Shown piece by piece: positions 1 through 9,489 of a stretch of 64,000 bases of DNA (position 1 is its first letter; the number at the start of each line of letters is the position of its first letter). Origin of the DNA: Bacillus spizizenii TU-B-10 (GTDB lineage: Bacteria > Bacillota > Bacilli > Bacillales > Bacillaceae); contig NC_016047.1 in NCBI RefSeq assembly GCF_000227465.1, positions 1,565,001 through 1,629,000 of the forward strand, written 5' to 3'. Both the position numbers and the translations under genes were made by a program. Below the pieces are notes generated by a model. The model did no database searches and was not told the origin of the DNA. It saw only the letters and a list, made by a program, of their open reading frames with translations.

Positions 1-1
1 C

Positions 2-985
2 GGCGGTTTAATTGACTACTTCTTATTCGGTATTTTACCGAACCGGACGGCATGGTGGCTTGTTATCCCTGTCGGCTTGGGACTTGCGGTCATTTACTAC
101 TTCGGATTCCGATTTGCGATCCGCAAATTTAATCTGAAAACACCGGGACGCGAGGATGCTACGGAAGAAACAGCAGCATCTGGGAAAACTGGTGAAGCAG
201 GAGATCTTCCTTATGAGATCCTGCAGGCAATGGGTGACCAGGAAAACATTAAACACCTTGATGCTTGTATCACTCGTCTTCGTGTGACTGTAAACGATCA
301 GAAAAAGGTTGATAAAGACCGTCTGAAACAGCTCGGTGCATCCGGGGTGCTGGAAGTCGGCAACAACATTCAAGCTATTTTCGGACCGCGTTCTGACGGT
401 TTAAAAACACAAATGCAAGACATCATTGCGGGACGCAAGCCAAGACCTGAACCTACAACATCTGCTCAAGAGGAAGTAGGGCAGCAGGTTGAGGAAGTCA
501 TTGCAGAACCGCTGCAAAATGAAATTGGCGAGGAAGTCTTTGTTTCTCCGATTGCTGGAGAAATTCACCCGATTACTGATGTTCCTGACCAAGTCTTCTC
601 AGGAAAAATGATGGGTGACGGTTTTGCGATTCTCCCTTCTGAAGGTATTGTCGTATCACCGGTTCGAGGAAAAATTCTAAATGTGTTCCCGACGAAACAT
701 GCGATCGGCCTGCAATCCGACGGAGGAAAAGAAATTTTGATCCACTTCGGCATTGATACGGTCAGCCTCAAGGGCGAAGGCTTTACGTCTTTCGTATCAG
801 AAGGGGACCGCGTTGAGCCTGGACAAAAGCTTCTTGAAGTTGATTTGGACGCAGTAAAACCGAATGTACCGTCTCTGATGACACCGATCGTATTTACGAA
901 CCTTGCTGAAGGAGAAACAGTCAGCATTAAGGCAAGCGGATCAGTTAACAGAGAGCAAGAAGACATTGTGAAGATTGAAAAATAA
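2..985 (+). CDS. ptsG: PTS glucose transporter EIICBA, C-terminal part (partial)
   Basis: This is the 3' part of the glucose-specific EIICBA permease; the frame is already open at base 2, so the start lies outside the window. The visible protein begins in the last EIIC membrane segments ([19 protein letters not shown]). It continues through a IIB domain whose phospho-cysteine lies in [10 protein letters not shown], a linker rich in Glu and Pro, and a IIA domain with the phospho-histidine in [13 protein letters not shown] passes phosphate from HPr to IIB, and IIC imports and phosphorylates glucose. The next genes encode HPr and Enzyme I, the matching phosphate donors. No frameshift is seen. 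Confidence 0.97.
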   Translation, partial: GGLIDYFLFGILPNRTAWWLVIPVGLGLAVIYYFGFRFAIRKFNLKTPGREDATEETAASGKTGEAGDLPYEILQAMGDQENIKHLDACITRLRVTVNDQKKVDKDRLKQLGASGVLEVGNNIQAIFGPRSDGLKTQMQDIIAGRKPRPEPTTSAQEEVGQQVEEVIAEPLQNEIGEEVFVSPIAGEIHPITDVPDQVFSGKMMGDGFAILPSEGIVVSPVRGKILNVFPTKHAIGLQSDGGKEILIHFGIDTVSLKGEGFTSFVSEGDRVEPGQKLLEVDLDAVKPNVPSLMTPIVFTNLAEGETVSIKASGSVNREQEDIVKIEK

Positions 986-1012
986 GGGTATATAGTACGC
1001 TGTGCTTGTCAG

Positions 1013-1039
1013 ATGACAAGTACGGCTGTATGATATAAT
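1013..1039 (+). promoter_or_regulatory. Candidate internal promoter upstream of ptsH
   Basis: A perfect extended -10 element (TGATATAAT, with TATAAT at 1034-1039) lies about 45 bases before the ptsH start. A weak -35 (ATGACA, 1013-1018) is present 15 bases upstream. This would let ptsHI be made without glucose induction of ptsG, which fits the constitutive need for HPr and Enzyme I. The inverted repeat CTTGTC-agat-GACAAG (1005-1020) overlaps the -35 side. The promoter itself is an inference from sequence. Confidence 0.55.
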
Positions 1040-1083
1040 ATTGTGAAGTAATAAAGCTTTAAGTTAAAAGGAGAATGATAAAA

Positions 1084-1350
1084 ATGGCACAAAAAACATT
1101 CAAAGTAACTGCAGATTCTGGAATTCACGCTCGTCCTGCGACAGTTCTTGTACAAACTGCAAGCAAATACGACGCTGACGTTAATTTAGAATATAACGGC
1201 AAAACAGTTAACCTTAAATCTATCATGGGTGTTATGTCTCTAGGTATCGCTAAAGGCGCTGAGATCACAATCTCTGCTACTGGCGCTGACGAAAACGATG
1301 CTCTTAACGCTTTAGAAGAAACAATGAAAAGCGAAGGACTCGGCGAGTAA
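1084..1350 (+). CDS. ptsH: Phosphocarrier protein HPr
   Basis: HPr (88 residues) carries phosphate from Enzyme I to the sugar-specific EIIA domains. The catalytic His15 sits in GIHARPAT, and the regulatory Ser46, target of HPr kinase, sits in LKSIMGVMS. Ser46-phosphorylated HPr is the CcpA co-repressor in Bacillus. The start is the second ATG (1084). An upstream in-frame ATG at 1075 is too close to the AAAAGGAG ribosome site (1066-1073), and 88 residues is the family length. The stop codon shares one base with the ptsI start, so the two are translationally coupled. Confidence 0.99.
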   Translation: MAQKTFKVTADSGIHARPATVLVQTASKYDADVNLEYNGKTVNLKSIMGVMSLGIAKGAEITISATGADENDALNALEETMKSEGLGE

Positions 1351-3062
1351 TGCAAGAATTAAAAGGGATTGGCGCTTCAGCCGGCATCGCGATTGCAAAA
1401 GCGTACCGGCTTGAAGAACCAGATTTAACGGTTGAAAAGAAAAACATCTCTGATTCTGAAGCGGAAGTAAGCCGTTTTGATGAAGCGATTGCACGTTCAA
1501 AAGAAGAGCTCGAAAAAATCAAAGAGCACGCTTTGAAAGAACTGGGTCAGGATAAAGCTGATATTTTTTCTGCTCACCTTTTAGTTCTCAGTGACCCTGA
1601 GCTTCTGAACCCTGTGAAAGAAAAAATCAGCACTGATTCAGTGAATGCTGAATTCGCTTTAAAAGAAACGTCTTCTATGTTCGTTACTATGTTTGAGTCA
1701 ATGGACAACGAATATATGAAAGAGCGTGCGGCAGATATCCGCGACGTAACAAAACGCGTAACCGGCCACCTGCTTGGCGTCGAAATTCCGAACCCAAGCA
1801 TGATCTCAGAAGAGGTTATTATTGTAGCTGAAGACTTAACACCGTCTGACACAGCTCAATTAAACCGTGAGTTCGTAAAAGGATTCACAACTGATATCGG
1901 CGGACGCACATCTCACTCTGCCATCATGGCGCGTTCTCTTGAGATTCCTGCAGTTGTTGGAACGAAAGCGGCTACAGACACGATCCAAAACGGCGTGACT
2001 GTTATCGTTGACGGTATTAATGGCGATGTCATTATCGATCCTTCTGCGGAAACTGTAAAAGAGTATGAAGAAAAACATAATGCTTATTTGGCTCAAAAAG
2101 CAGAGTGGGCGAAGCTGGTCAATGAACCGACTGTCTCAAAAGACGGACATCATGTAGAGCTTGCAGCTAACATCGGTACTCCTGATGATGTGAAAGGCGT
2201 TCTTGAAAACGGCGGAGAAGCAGTTGGTCTTTACCGTACAGAATTCCTTTATATGGGAAGAGATCAGCTGCCTACAGAAGATGAGCAGTTTGATGCTTAC
2301 AAAACGGTTCTTGAGCGTATGGAAGGAAAATCAGTTGTCGTGCGGACACTTGATATCGGCGGAGACAAAGAGCTTCCTTACCTGCAGCTTCCTAAAGAAA
2401 TGAACCCATTCTTGGGATACAGAGCGATTCGTCTTTGCCTTGAAGAGCAAGAAATCTTCAGAACACAGCTTCGCGCGCTGCTTCGTGCAAGTACATACGG
2501 AAACCTGAAAATCATGTTCCCTATGATTGCGACAGTTAACGAATTCAAAGAAGCAAAAGCGATTCTTCTTGAAGAGAAAGAAAAGCTTGTAAAAGCGGGA
2601 CAGGCTGTATCTGACGATATTGAAGTCGGTATGATGGTTGAAATTCCGTCAACTGCAGTCATCGCTGATCAGTTTGCTAAAGAAGTTGATTTCTTCAGTA
2701 TTGGAACAAACGATTTGATCCAATACACAATGGCAGCTGACCGTATGAATGAACGTGTATCTTACCTGTATCAGCCATACAACCCAGCAATCCTTCGTTT
2801 AATTACACTCGTAATTGAAGCGGCACACAAAGAAGGAAAATGGGTTGGCATGTGCGGAGAAATGGCAGGAGACGAGATTGCGATCCCGATCCTTCTTGGC
2901 TTAGGCTTAGATGAGTTCTCAATGAGCGCAACTTCAATCCTTCCGGCAAGAACACAAATCAGCAAATTGTCTAAACAAGAAGCTGAGTCATTCAAAGAGA
3001 AAATCTTATCTATGAGCACGACAGAAGAAGTTGTCGCGTTCGTAAAAGAAACATTCAAGTAA
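1350..3062 (+). CDS. ptsI: PTS Enzyme I (phosphoenolpyruvate-protein phosphotransferase)
   Basis: Enzyme I (570 residues, full length) takes phosphate from phosphoenolpyruvate and hands it to HPr in the cytoplasm. The active-site His189 is visible in [12 protein letters not shown]. An N-terminal HPr-binding region precedes it, and a C-terminal PEP-binding TIM barrel follows, carrying the conserved [11 protein letters not shown] and [14 protein letters not shown] motifs. The ATG overlaps the ptsH stop by one base. A strong hairpin follows the stop and ends the pts operon. Nothing unusual is seen. Confidence 0.99.
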   Translation: MQELKGIGASAGIAIAKAYRLEEPDLTVEKKNISDSEAEVSRFDEAIARSKEELEKIKEHALKELGQDKADIFSAHLLVLSDPELLNPVKEKISTDSVNAEFALKETSSMFVTMFESMDNEYMKERAADIRDVTKRVTGHLLGVEIPNPSMISEEVIIVAEDLTPSDTAQLNREFVKGFTTDIGGRTSHSAIMARSLEIPAVVGTKAATDTIQNGVTVIVDGINGDVIIDPSAETVKEYEEKHNAYLAQKAEWAKLVNEPTVSKDGHHVELAANIGTPDDVKGVLENGGEAVGLYRTEFLYMGRDQLPTEDEQFDAYKTVLERMEGKSVVVRTLDIGGDKELPYLQLPKEMNPFLGYRAIRLCLEEQEIFRTQLRALLRASTYGNLKIMFPMIATVNEFKEAKAILLEEKEKLVKAGQAVSDDIEVGMMVEIPSTAVIADQFAKEVDFFSIGTNDLIQYTMAADRMNERVSYLYQPYNPAILRLITLVIEAAHKEGKWVGMCGEMAGDEIAIPILLGLGLDEFSMSATSILPARTQISKLSKQEAESFKEKILSMSTTEEVVAFVKETFK

Positions 3063-3067
3063 TGTCC

Positions 3068-3103
3068 AAAAACCAGACGGCCTCCGGCCTGTCTGGTTTT
3101 TTT
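3068..3103 (+). terminator. Rho-independent terminator of ptsGHI
   Basis: A GC-rich hairpin (arms ACCAGACGGCC and GGCCTGTCTGGT with one bulge) is followed by seven T residues directly after the ptsI stop. Confidence 0.9.
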
Positions 3104-3152
3104 CATAAGTAAAGGTATAGAAGGGCACAATAACATGGCTAGGAGGGATAGC

Positions 3153-3392
3153 ATGTCAAACCAATTTAACGCAGGAGATACAGTTTACGTGATCTACAGA
3201 AATCCGCACGCCGCCAATGTTGCCCATATAAAGGAAGCTGAAATTGTGCACCATCCATACCATGAAGGCGAGCTTTCACTGTTTATTTATGAAACCTATC
3301 ATCCGTTTGCAGAGGATGATGCTGTATTTGCAAGCTATGAAGAAGCTAAATCACTCTACAAAGAACTATTTGATATCGATCCGTATGAGTAA
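3153..3392 (+). CDS. splA: Negative regulator of the spore photoproduct lyase operon
   Basis: SplA (79 residues) is the first gene of the sporulation operon splAB and lowers expression of the DNA-repair enzyme SplB. The sequence is short and acidic at the C-terminus (ELFDIDPYE), with no membrane segment or recognised domain beyond the SplA family. The start at 3153 is chosen because AGGAGGG lies at 3141-3147, six bases upstream. An earlier in-frame ATG at 3135 precedes that ribosome site. A forespore sigma-G promoter is known for this operon, but I could not place a convincing one in the short gap after the ptsI terminator. Confidence 0.93.
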   Translation: MSNQFNAGDTVYVIYRNPHAANVAHIKEAEIVHHPYHEGELSLFIYETYHPFAEDDAVFASYEEAKSLYKELFDIDPYE

Positions 3393-3469
3393 CAAGGAAA
3401 TCATTACAACTCATATCCTTTCCGCCTTAAGAGAAAAGTAACGTTAGTAAAGGAAAAGGATGTGGCATT

Positions 3470-4498
3470 ATGCAGAACCCATTTGTTCCTCAGCTTGTGT
3501 ATATTGAACCGAGAGCGCTGGAATATCCGCTGGCCCAAGAATTACAAGATAAATTTGAGAAAATGGGCATTGAAATCAGAGAAACGACATCCCACAATCA
3601 AGTTCGTAATATTCCTGGAAAAAACCATCTTCAGCAATATCGCAACGCGAAGTCAACTTTAGTCATTGGTGTCCGGAAAACATTAAAGTTTGATTCTTCT
3701 AAACCATCGGCTGAATATGCCATTCCGTTTGCAACAGGCTGCATGGGGCATTGCCATTACTGCTACCTGCAAACAACAATGGGATCAAAGCCGTATATCA
3801 GAACCTATGTAAACGTCGAAGAGATTTTGGATCAGGCAGATAAGTATATGAAGGAGCGCGCACCAGAATTCACAAGGTTCGAGGCCTCATGTACGTCAGA
3901 TATTGTAGGAATCGATCATCTGACACACACGCTGAAGCGCGCCATTGAACATTTTGGGCAAAGTGACCTCGGAAAGCTCAGATTTGTAACGAAATTCCAT
4001 CATGTCGATCACCTATTAGATGCAAAGCATAACGGGAAAACGAGATTCAGATTCAGTATTAATGCCGATTATGTGATTAAGAACTTTGAGCCGGGAACCT
4101 CACCTCTTGATAAGCGGATAGAAGCGGCAGTAAAAGTTGCAAAAGCAGGATACCCGCTAGGCTTTATTGTTGCGCCGATTTATATTCATGAAGGCTGGGA
4201 AGAAGGATACAGACATCTATTTGAAAAGCTTGATGCTGCTTTGCCGCAGGACGTTAGACATGATATTACTTTTGAATTAATTCAGCACCGTTTTACAAAA
4301 CCGGCCAAACGAGTGATAGAGAAGAATTATCCGAAGACGAAGCTCGAATTAGATGAGGAAAAGCGTCGTTATAAATGGGGCCGTTACGGGATCGGAAAGT
4401 ATATTTATCAGAAAGATGAAGAGCATGAACTTCGGGAAACGCTTGAATCCTATATTGATACCTATTTCCCTAACGCGAAAATTGAATATTTCACTTAA
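3470..4498 (+). CDS. splB: Spore photoproduct lyase (radical SAM DNA-repair enzyme)
   Basis: SplB (342 residues) reverses the spore photoproduct, a thymine dimer made by UV in dormant spores. It uses a 4Fe-4S cluster and S-adenosylmethionine. The cluster cysteines form a CX3CX2C motif at residues 91, 95 and 98 (GCMGHCHYC). Cys141 in EASCTSD is the hydrogen-donor cysteine known for this family. The gene follows splA by 77 bases and ends just before a hairpin shared with the convergent acetyltransferase gene. It is full length and intact. Confidence 0.98.
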   Translation: MQNPFVPQLVYIEPRALEYPLAQELQDKFEKMGIEIRETTSHNQVRNIPGKNHLQQYRNAKSTLVIGVRKTLKFDSSKPSAEYAIPFATGCMGHCHYCYLQTTMGSKPYIRTYVNVEEILDQADKYMKERAPEFTRFEASCTSDIVGIDHLTHTLKRAIEHFGQSDLGKLRFVTKFHHVDHLLDAKHNGKTRFRFSINADYVIKNFEPGTSPLDKRIEAAVKVAKAGYPLGFIVAPIYIHEGWEEGYRHLFEKLDAALPQDVRHDITFELIQHRFTKPAKRVIEKNYPKTKLELDEEKRRYKWGRYGIGKYIYQKDEEHELRETLESYIDTYFPNAKIEYFT

Positions 4499-4530
4499 AC
4501 GGGCTGTTGTGATCAACAGCTCGTTTTTTT
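4499..4530. terminator. Terminator after splB, overlapping the ykwB 3' end
   Basis: The hairpin GGGCTGTTG-tgat-CAACAGCTC is followed by seven T residues. It serves splB on the plus strand and overlaps the last codons of the convergent ykwB. Confidence 0.85.
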
Positions 4531-5193
4531 ATAAAAAGGATTTTTCCATTCCATTAAAACGCCGAAATTCAATGATTCTTTATCGTCTAAATAATTGCTG
4601 ACTACTCGAATCGGTGAACGGCCGCAATGGAGAAGAAAGGACAGCACAGGGTCTTTTTTCTTGCCCTCCATTACATCTTCAACGTATTGAACAGCGCTGA
4701 TCTCGTGTGAGTATTTATGATAAAAAGGAATGCGTCCGCCGCCGAGCAGGCGCTCCAGCCGTTTGTAAACAGTCAGCTCATACATCGTATTCATCAGCCA
4801 TTTTCCGATTCCAAGCTTTCGATAATGAGGAGAAACAGAAATATCTACTACATATAAAGTATTTCCGTAAGGATCATGATTTTTAATAGATCCGTTATCT
4901 GTTGCCTGCACCCATGTATGGTCAGGAGATTCAGGCTCAAAATGTATGATAAGGGCAGTCATAGAACCGACAATTCTGCCATTGACCAGCGCGCATAAAG
5001 CGCCTTCCGGAAAGGTTTTGATATGGCTGTCAAGCTGTTCCTCCGACCATAGCAATTCCTGTGGGAACGGAGGAGGGAAACATTCTCTTTGAAGAGAAAT
5101 CAGCCCCTTTACGTCAGTTTCAGTATAGTTTCTGATGGTCAGGGTCTCAAATTTTCTGCCGTTGTGCACATACATTTGTTTTAGTATGATCAT
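4513..5193 (-). CDS. ykwB: GNAT-family N-acetyltransferase YkwB
   Basis: This protein of about 226 residues has a GNAT fold. The acetyl-CoA-binding motif is SPHYRKLGIGKWLMN near residue 130, preceded by the beta strand LYVVDIS. The substrate is not known. The start is uncertain: AAGGAGGG lies at 5196-5203, so the ATG at 5193 is unusually close, a GTG at 5196 overlaps the ribosome site, and the next ATG (5175) is about 20 bases away. The gene is monocistronic, convergent with splB and divergent from mcpC. Confidence 0.85.
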   Translation of the reverse strand: MIILKQMYVHNGRKFETLTIRNYTETDVKGLISLQRECFPPPFPQELLWSEEQLDSHIKTFPEGALCALVNGRIVGSMTALIIHFEPESPDHTWVQATDNGSIKNHDPYGNTLYVVDISVSPHYRKLGIGKWLMNTMYELTVYKRLERLLGGGRIPFYHKYSHEISAVQYVEDVMEGKKKDPVLSFLLHCGRSPIRVVSNYLDDKESLNFGVLMEWKNPFYKKTSC

Positions 5194-5298
5194 CACCCTC
5201 CTTATATTGTTTCATTATAACGAAGATTGAATTTTCAGTAAATATATTCCGTTTTTCATATAATTTATTTTTTGATTATTCATTTTTCAAACGAAGGG

Positions 5299-5306
5299 GC
5301 CGATAT
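5299..5306 (+). promoter_or_regulatory. Sigma-D type -10 element before mcpC
   Basis: GCCGATAT is an exact match to the sigma-D (motility) -10 consensus, 21 bases before the mcpC start. The expected TAAA -35 at 15 bases spacing is poorly conserved. McpC is known to belong to the motility regulon. Confidence 0.65.
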
Positions 5307-5327
5307 AGAAATTAGGAGGGGATTGGT

Positions 5328-7295
5328 TTGTTTAAAAAACTTCACATGAAGATTGCTGTTTTTGTTTCAATCATGTTAATCGTCACAGTTGTTCTTTTAA
5401 TGCTGTCTTCTTATTTGACGCTAAAACCGATGATTACAGAGGATGGGAAAAATACAACTCAAAACGTGACACAGTCACTTGAACAAAATATTGAATTGCA
5501 ATTAAAGAGTTATGCCATTTCGTTATCAAGATTGGCTAATGGGGAATTAACTCATACATTTGTAACAAAACCAAGTAAAGAAGCTTCTCGGCTATTTAAC
5601 GATGACATTAAACAAATCAAAGATAACGATGATTATGTTGCGATGGCTTATGTTGGCACCGCAAAAAAAGAAATGTTTACATACCCGAAAGCCGATTTTG
5701 CCGATGATTATGATCCAACAACAAGACCATGGTATAAGCTTGCAGCTGAAACCCCGGGTCAAGTCGTTTGGACGCAACCTTATAAAGATGTCGTGACGGG
5801 AGACATGATTGTCACTGCATCGAAAGCGGTCCTTGACGGGCAAAAAGTGATCGGGGTTGCCAGCTACGACTTGAAACTCTCTGCTATCCAGAGTATGGTC
5901 AATAAGCAAAAGGTGCCTTACAATGGATTTGCCTTTTTAGCTGATGCCAGCGGCAATCTTTTAGCACACCCGTCAAACCAAGGAAAAAATATATCAAAGG
6001 ATCAAACACTGAAAACCATTGCATCTGAGAAAAAAGGGATACAGGATGAAAATGGGAAAATGGTTGTGTACCAAACGATTGGGGAAACGGGCTGGAAAGT
6101 CGGAACGCAATTTGATACCGATAAATTAATGTGGATTTCAGATAAAATGAATCGGGCGAATCTTTGGATATCACTGATTGCGCTTATCATAACAATTATT
6201 CTCAGCTACTTTCTGGCCAAAACGATAACCGGTCCGATACAGCAGCTGATCGCAAAAACGAAGGCAGTTTCCGCGGGCGATTTAACAGTGCACGCAGAAT
6301 CAAAATCCAAGGATGAAGTCGGTATTTTAACAAAAGACTTTAATCAGATGGTTGAAAATATGAAGGAAATGGTTGAGCAAGTGAGACTCTCTTCAGGGAA
6401 AGTATCTGATACCTCTGAGCAATTAACGGCTGTCTCTGCGGAAACAAATGAAACAAGCGGACAAATTGCAAAAGCGATTGAAGAAGTAGCCGCTGGGGCA
6501 TCAGAACAGGCTTCTGAAGTCGAGACCATTAACGAAAAATCAGAAAGCCTGTCAACGAAAATCAGGCAAATTGCTGAGGAGGCAGGCGGAATTAAAGAAC
6601 GGTCAAAATCGTCTGAGGATGCAAGCTATAAAGGACTTGACGCGCTCGGCCAGCTGCTGATGAAGTCAAACGAAGCCAACATGGAAACGAAAAAGGTTGA
6701 AACGATGTTGCTTGATTTGGAAAATCAAACAAAGAATATTGAAGAAGTCGTTACAGCGATTTCGAATATTTCTGATCAAACCAACTTGCTTGCCTTAAAT
6801 GCCAGCATTGAGGCAGCCAGAGCCGGAGAAAGCGGACGCGGCTTTGCCGTCGTAGCCGATGAAGTGCGGAAGCTTGCTGAGCAATCAGCCCTTTCTACAA
6901 AGCATATCAGCGAGACTGTGAAGCTTATCCAGCTTGAGACAAAAGAGGCCTCTCACGCCATGGTTGAGGCAAGCAGAATGAATGATGAACAAAACAGTGC
7001 CATTCATGAGACAGGAGAGGTATTAAACACGATAACCGCGGAAATGCAATCGCTGGTACAAGGCATTGATCACATTTACGAAGAAATTCAAAGAATGAGT
7101 GAAGAACAGCTAGCGATTTCTGAAGCCATTCAAAGCATTTCAGCCATATCGCAGGAATCGGCTGCCGCAGCAGAGGAAGTGAACGCATCAACCGATGAAC
7201 AGCTGATCACTCTTGATAAAGTCAAACACTCAACGGAGACGTTAAAACATGCAAGCCAAGAGCTTATGAACACAATTGCGAAATTCACATTGTAA
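5328..7295 (+). CDS. mcpC: Methyl-accepting chemotaxis protein McpC
   Basis: McpC (655 residues) is a transmembrane chemoreceptor; the B. subtilis protein senses many amino acids and also mediates taxis to PTS sugars. A first membrane helix spans residues 8-28, followed by an extracellular double-Cache sensor region to about 275. The second membrane helix is near 277-297. A HAMP segment follows, then a long signalling coiled coil with the highly conserved tip [20 protein letters not shown]. The start is a TTG at 5328, with TAGGAGGG ending seven bases upstream. The neighbours are unrelated; cheV, a coupling protein, lies 8 kb away. Confidence 0.96.
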   Translation: MFKKLHMKIAVFVSIMLIVTVVLLMLSSYLTLKPMITEDGKNTTQNVTQSLEQNIELQLKSYAISLSRLANGELTHTFVTKPSKEASRLFNDDIKQIKDNDDYVAMAYVGTAKKEMFTYPKADFADDYDPTTRPWYKLAAETPGQVVWTQPYKDVVTGDMIVTASKAVLDGQKVIGVASYDLKLSAIQSMVNKQKVPYNGFAFLADASGNLLAHPSNQGKNISKDQTLKTIASEKKGIQDENGKMVVYQTIGETGWKVGTQFDTDKLMWISDKMNRANLWISLIALIITIILSYFLAKTITGPIQQLIAKTKAVSAGDLTVHAESKSKDEVGILTKDFNQMVENMKEMVEQVRLSSGKVSDTSEQLTAVSAETNETSGQIAKAIEEVAAGASEQASEVETINEKSESLSTKIRQIAEEAGGIKERSKSSEDASYKGLDALGQLLMKSNEANMETKKVETMLLDLENQTKNIEEVVTAISNISDQTNLLALNASIEAARAGESGRGFAVVADEVRKLAEQSALSTKHISETVKLIQLETKEASHAMVEASRMNDEQNSAIHETGEVLNTITAEMQSLVQGIDHIYEEIQRMSEEQLAISEAIQSISAISQESAAAAEEVNASTDEQLITLDKVKHSTETLKHASQELMNTIAKFTL

Positions 7296-7305
7296 TCCAA
7301 TTACA

Positions 7306-7339
7306 TTCCCAAAACATGATTTGTTTTGGGGATTTTTTT
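7306..7339 (+). terminator. Terminator after mcpC
   Basis: The perfect arms CCCAAAACA and TGTTTTGGG (7308-7330) are followed by a run of seven T residues. Confidence 0.85.
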
Positions 7340-7445
7340 ATTTTAAGAGTATACTATATGATGAATAGATATGGTAGTCTAGAAAATGAAGGAAAAATGA
7401 TAAATTTTAACTAAAATCAAAACGAAACATCTGGGAGGAATGACC

Positions 7446-8312
7446 TTGAAGAAAACAATTGGTTTTATCGGCCTTGGAGTGATGGGAAAAAGCATGGCGT
7501 CACATATTCTCAATGACGGCCATCCTGTTTTGGTGTACACCCGGACAAAAGAAAAAGCAGACAGCATACTGCAAAAAGGCGCGGTATGGAAAGAAACGGT
7601 CAAAGATCTTTCAAAAGAAGCGGACGTTATCATTACAATGGTCGGCTATCCCAGTGATGTTGAAGAAGTGTATTTCGGAAGCAACGGAATTATTGAAAAC
7701 GCAAAAGAAGGCGCATATCTCATTGATATGACGACATCTAAACCTTCACTTGCGAAGAAGATTGCTGAAGCGGCTAAAGAAAAATCATTGTTCGCTTTAG
7801 ATGCCCCTGTTTCCGGCGGAGATATCGGCGCGCAAAACGGAACACTCGCAATTATGGTTGGAGGAGAAAAAGAAGCATTTGAAGCCTGCATGCCGATTTT
7901 CTCTTTAATGGGAGAAAACATTCAGTATCAAGGACAGGCTGGAAGCGGCCAGCATACCAAGATGTGTAATCAGATTGCAATCGCAGCTGGTATGATCGGT
8001 GTTGCTGAAGCGATGGCATATGCTCAAAAATCAGGCCTGCAGCCGGAAAATGTCCTGAAAAGCATCACAACGGGCGCAGCCGGAAGCTGGTCATTATCAA
8101 ATCTTGCTCCCCGTATGCTGCAAGGCAACTTTGAACCAGGTTTTTATGTGAAACATTTTATTAAAGATATGGGAATTGCGCTAGAGGAAGCGGAATTAAT
8201 GGGAGAAGAAATGCCAGGCTTGTCGCTTGCAAAATCCTTATATGACAAGCTCGCTGCACAAGGCGAAGAAAACAGCGGAACACAGAGTATATATAAGCTC
8301 TGGGTGAAATAA
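7446..8312 (+). CDS. ykwC: Beta-hydroxyacid dehydrogenase YkwC (3-hydroxyisobutyrate dehydrogenase family)
   Basis: This NAD(P)-dependent oxidoreductase has 288 residues. The N-terminal Rossmann motif GFIGLGVMGKSMA, the substrate-binding signature DAPVSGGDIGA and the catalytic-lysine region GSGQHTKMCNQ place it in the 3-hydroxyisobutyrate dehydrogenase family. The physiological substrate is not established. The start is a TTG at 7446, seven bases after GGGAGG; the ATG at 7440 lies only one base from that site. The gene is monocistronic and convergent with ykwD across a shared terminator. Confidence 0.92.
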   Translation: MKKTIGFIGLGVMGKSMASHILNDGHPVLVYTRTKEKADSILQKGAVWKETVKDLSKEADVIITMVGYPSDVEEVYFGSNGIIENAKEGAYLIDMTTSKPSLAKKIAEAAKEKSLFALDAPVSGGDIGAQNGTLAIMVGGEKEAFEACMPIFSLMGENIQYQGQAGSGQHTKMCNQIAIAAGMIGVAEAMAYAQKSGLQPENVLKSITTGAAGSWSLSNLAPRMLQGNFEPGFYVKHFIKDMGIALEEAELMGEEMPGLSLAKSLYDKLAAQGEENSGTQSIYKLWVK

Positions 8313-8313
8313 A

Positions 8314-8350
8314 AAAAGATTGCCTGTACGAAACAGGCAATCTTTTTTTT
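8314..8350. terminator. Bidirectional terminator between ykwC and ykwD
   Basis: The arms AGATTGCCTGT and ACAGGCAATCT are flanked by an A run on one side and a T run on the other, so it can work for both convergent genes. Confidence 0.92.
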
Positions 8351-8351
8351 A

Positions 8352-9152
8352 TTATTTTCCGATGAATTGCTGTGTCCAGATGCTTCCAGACTCAACGTAG
8401 CCTACACCGATGTGAGTAAAGTTAGGGTTTAGAATGTTTTTTCTGTGTCCTTCACTGTTCATCCAAGCTTTTACTACTTCTTCTGGTGTTTTTTGGCCTT
8501 TAGCAATGTTTTCACCTGCTGTTTTGTAGCTGATTCCGAAAGATTTCATCATGTCAAACGGTGAGCCGTAAGTTGGGCTTTGGTGATCAAAGTAATTCTT
8601 GTCTTTCATATCCTGAGATTTTGCTCGTGCAGATTTGCTTAACGTTTCATCAATTTGAAGCGGTTTTAAGCCTTGTTTTTGTCTTTCTGCATTTGTAAGC
8701 TCAACAACTTTTTTCTCATATGCACTTACAGATGAAGGTGCAGATGTTGTTGTGTTTGTTTTTTCAGCTGCAGGTGCTTTAGAAGCAGCGTTTTGTTCAG
8801 TAGCTGCAGGTGCTTTAGAAGCAGTGTTTTCAGCTGCTTTTTCTGTAGTTTTTTGCGCAGGTTTTGCAGTGTCTGTCTTTTGAACATCCTGAATGTTCAT
8901 GTTAGATTGCTTCGCATGTTTTTTAAGAAGCTGCTTGATCTCTTTTTCGTTTGCAGCATTTAATGTTTTAATATTTGTGTTAATATGCAGCTTTTTCACT
9001 ACATCGTTAAGAGACATGTTTTGTACTGTATTCCCTGTTTTTACTGTTACCACATGCTGGCAGGAGAGTTCTTTCGCTGATGCTTGCTGTACGCCCCCGA
9101 ATGTGAATAATCCAACCGCAGCGGCAGCAGATAAAATAAATGCTTTCTTCAT
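8352..9152 (-). CDS. ykwD: Secreted CAP/SCP-domain protein YkwD
   Basis: This exported protein (266 residues) is of unproven function. The N-terminal signal peptide ends near AKA/ELS, around residue 26. A Lys-rich region and an Ala/Pro/Thr-rich spacer with an internal duplication (SKAPAATEQNAA...SKAPAAE) follow. The last 125 residues form a CAP (SCP/PR1) domain with the motifs LTNAERQKQGL, FDHQSP, AGENIAKG and NSEGHRKNIL. CAP proteins in spore formers are often envelope or spore-surface proteins. AGGAGG lies ten bases before the ATG. The gene is divergent from pbpH. Confidence 0.93.
   Translation of the reverse strand: MKKAFILSAAAAVGLFTFGGVQQASAKELSCQHVVTVKTGNTVQNMSLNDVVKKLHINTNIKTLNAANEKEIKQLLKKHAKQSNMNIQDVQKTDTAKPAQKTTEKAAENTASKAPAATEQNAASKAPAAEKTNTTTSAPSSVSAYEKKVVELTNAERQKQGLKPLQIDETLSKSARAKSQDMKDKNYFDHQSPTYGSPFDMMKSFGISYKTAGENIAKGQKTPEEVVKAWMNSEGHRKNILNPNFTHIGVGYVESGSIWTQQFIGK
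8766..8824 (-). repeat. Direct repeat inside the ykwD linker
   Basis: A 23-base unit beginning AGCTGCAGGTGCTTTAGAAG occurs at 8766-8788 and again at 8802-8824, a period of 36 bases. It encodes a duplicated 12-residue Ala/Pro linker and could vary in copy number between strains. Confidence 0.9.
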
Positions 9153-9489
9153 TAGTTCATAACCTCCTAGAGTTGTTTGTTTCTACAAAAAAATCATAAC
9201 ATAGCTTTTTTGTCATAAAGTATCCATTACTTTCCTTTGACAAAGAGAGATTGTCATTTTCGTAACCAATATGCGTTAAACCGCTGAAGTGAAGGGAATC
9301 AGCTGTATTTCATGATATTATCGTACAGTTACATAGCTTCCTTTTATTTGAATCGTTAGTTATATTTTAATGTGTTTTTATATTGACAGCTTTTTTTATC
9401 CTTTTTTGCTGTAACAACTGTTACAAAGGTGTTACAATTAATCTCAGTATATGTAAATATATTGAATGATTTGAGAGGGGTAACCAGAA
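9153..9489. other. Divergent ykwD-pbpH intergenic region
   Basis: This stretch of 337 bases has no gene. It is AT-rich, with long T runs near 9389-9407. The pbpH-proximal half holds TGTAAC/TGTTAC repeats (9410-9435), annotated separately as a WalR-like box. A TTGACA at 9383-9388 has no matching -10 at normal spacing. I see no convincing small ORF or RNA gene. Confidence 0.6.
9419..9435 (+). promoter_or_regulatory. WalR-type binding box before pbpH
   Basis: TGTTACAAAGGTGTTAC fits the WalR consensus (TGTWAH, five bases, TGTWAH) at every specified position. A further inverted half site (TGTAAC, 9410-9415) sits just upstream. A possible extended -10 follows at 9452-9460. WalRK controls wall-remodelling genes in Bacillus; its control of this gene is an inference. 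Confidence 0.5.
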
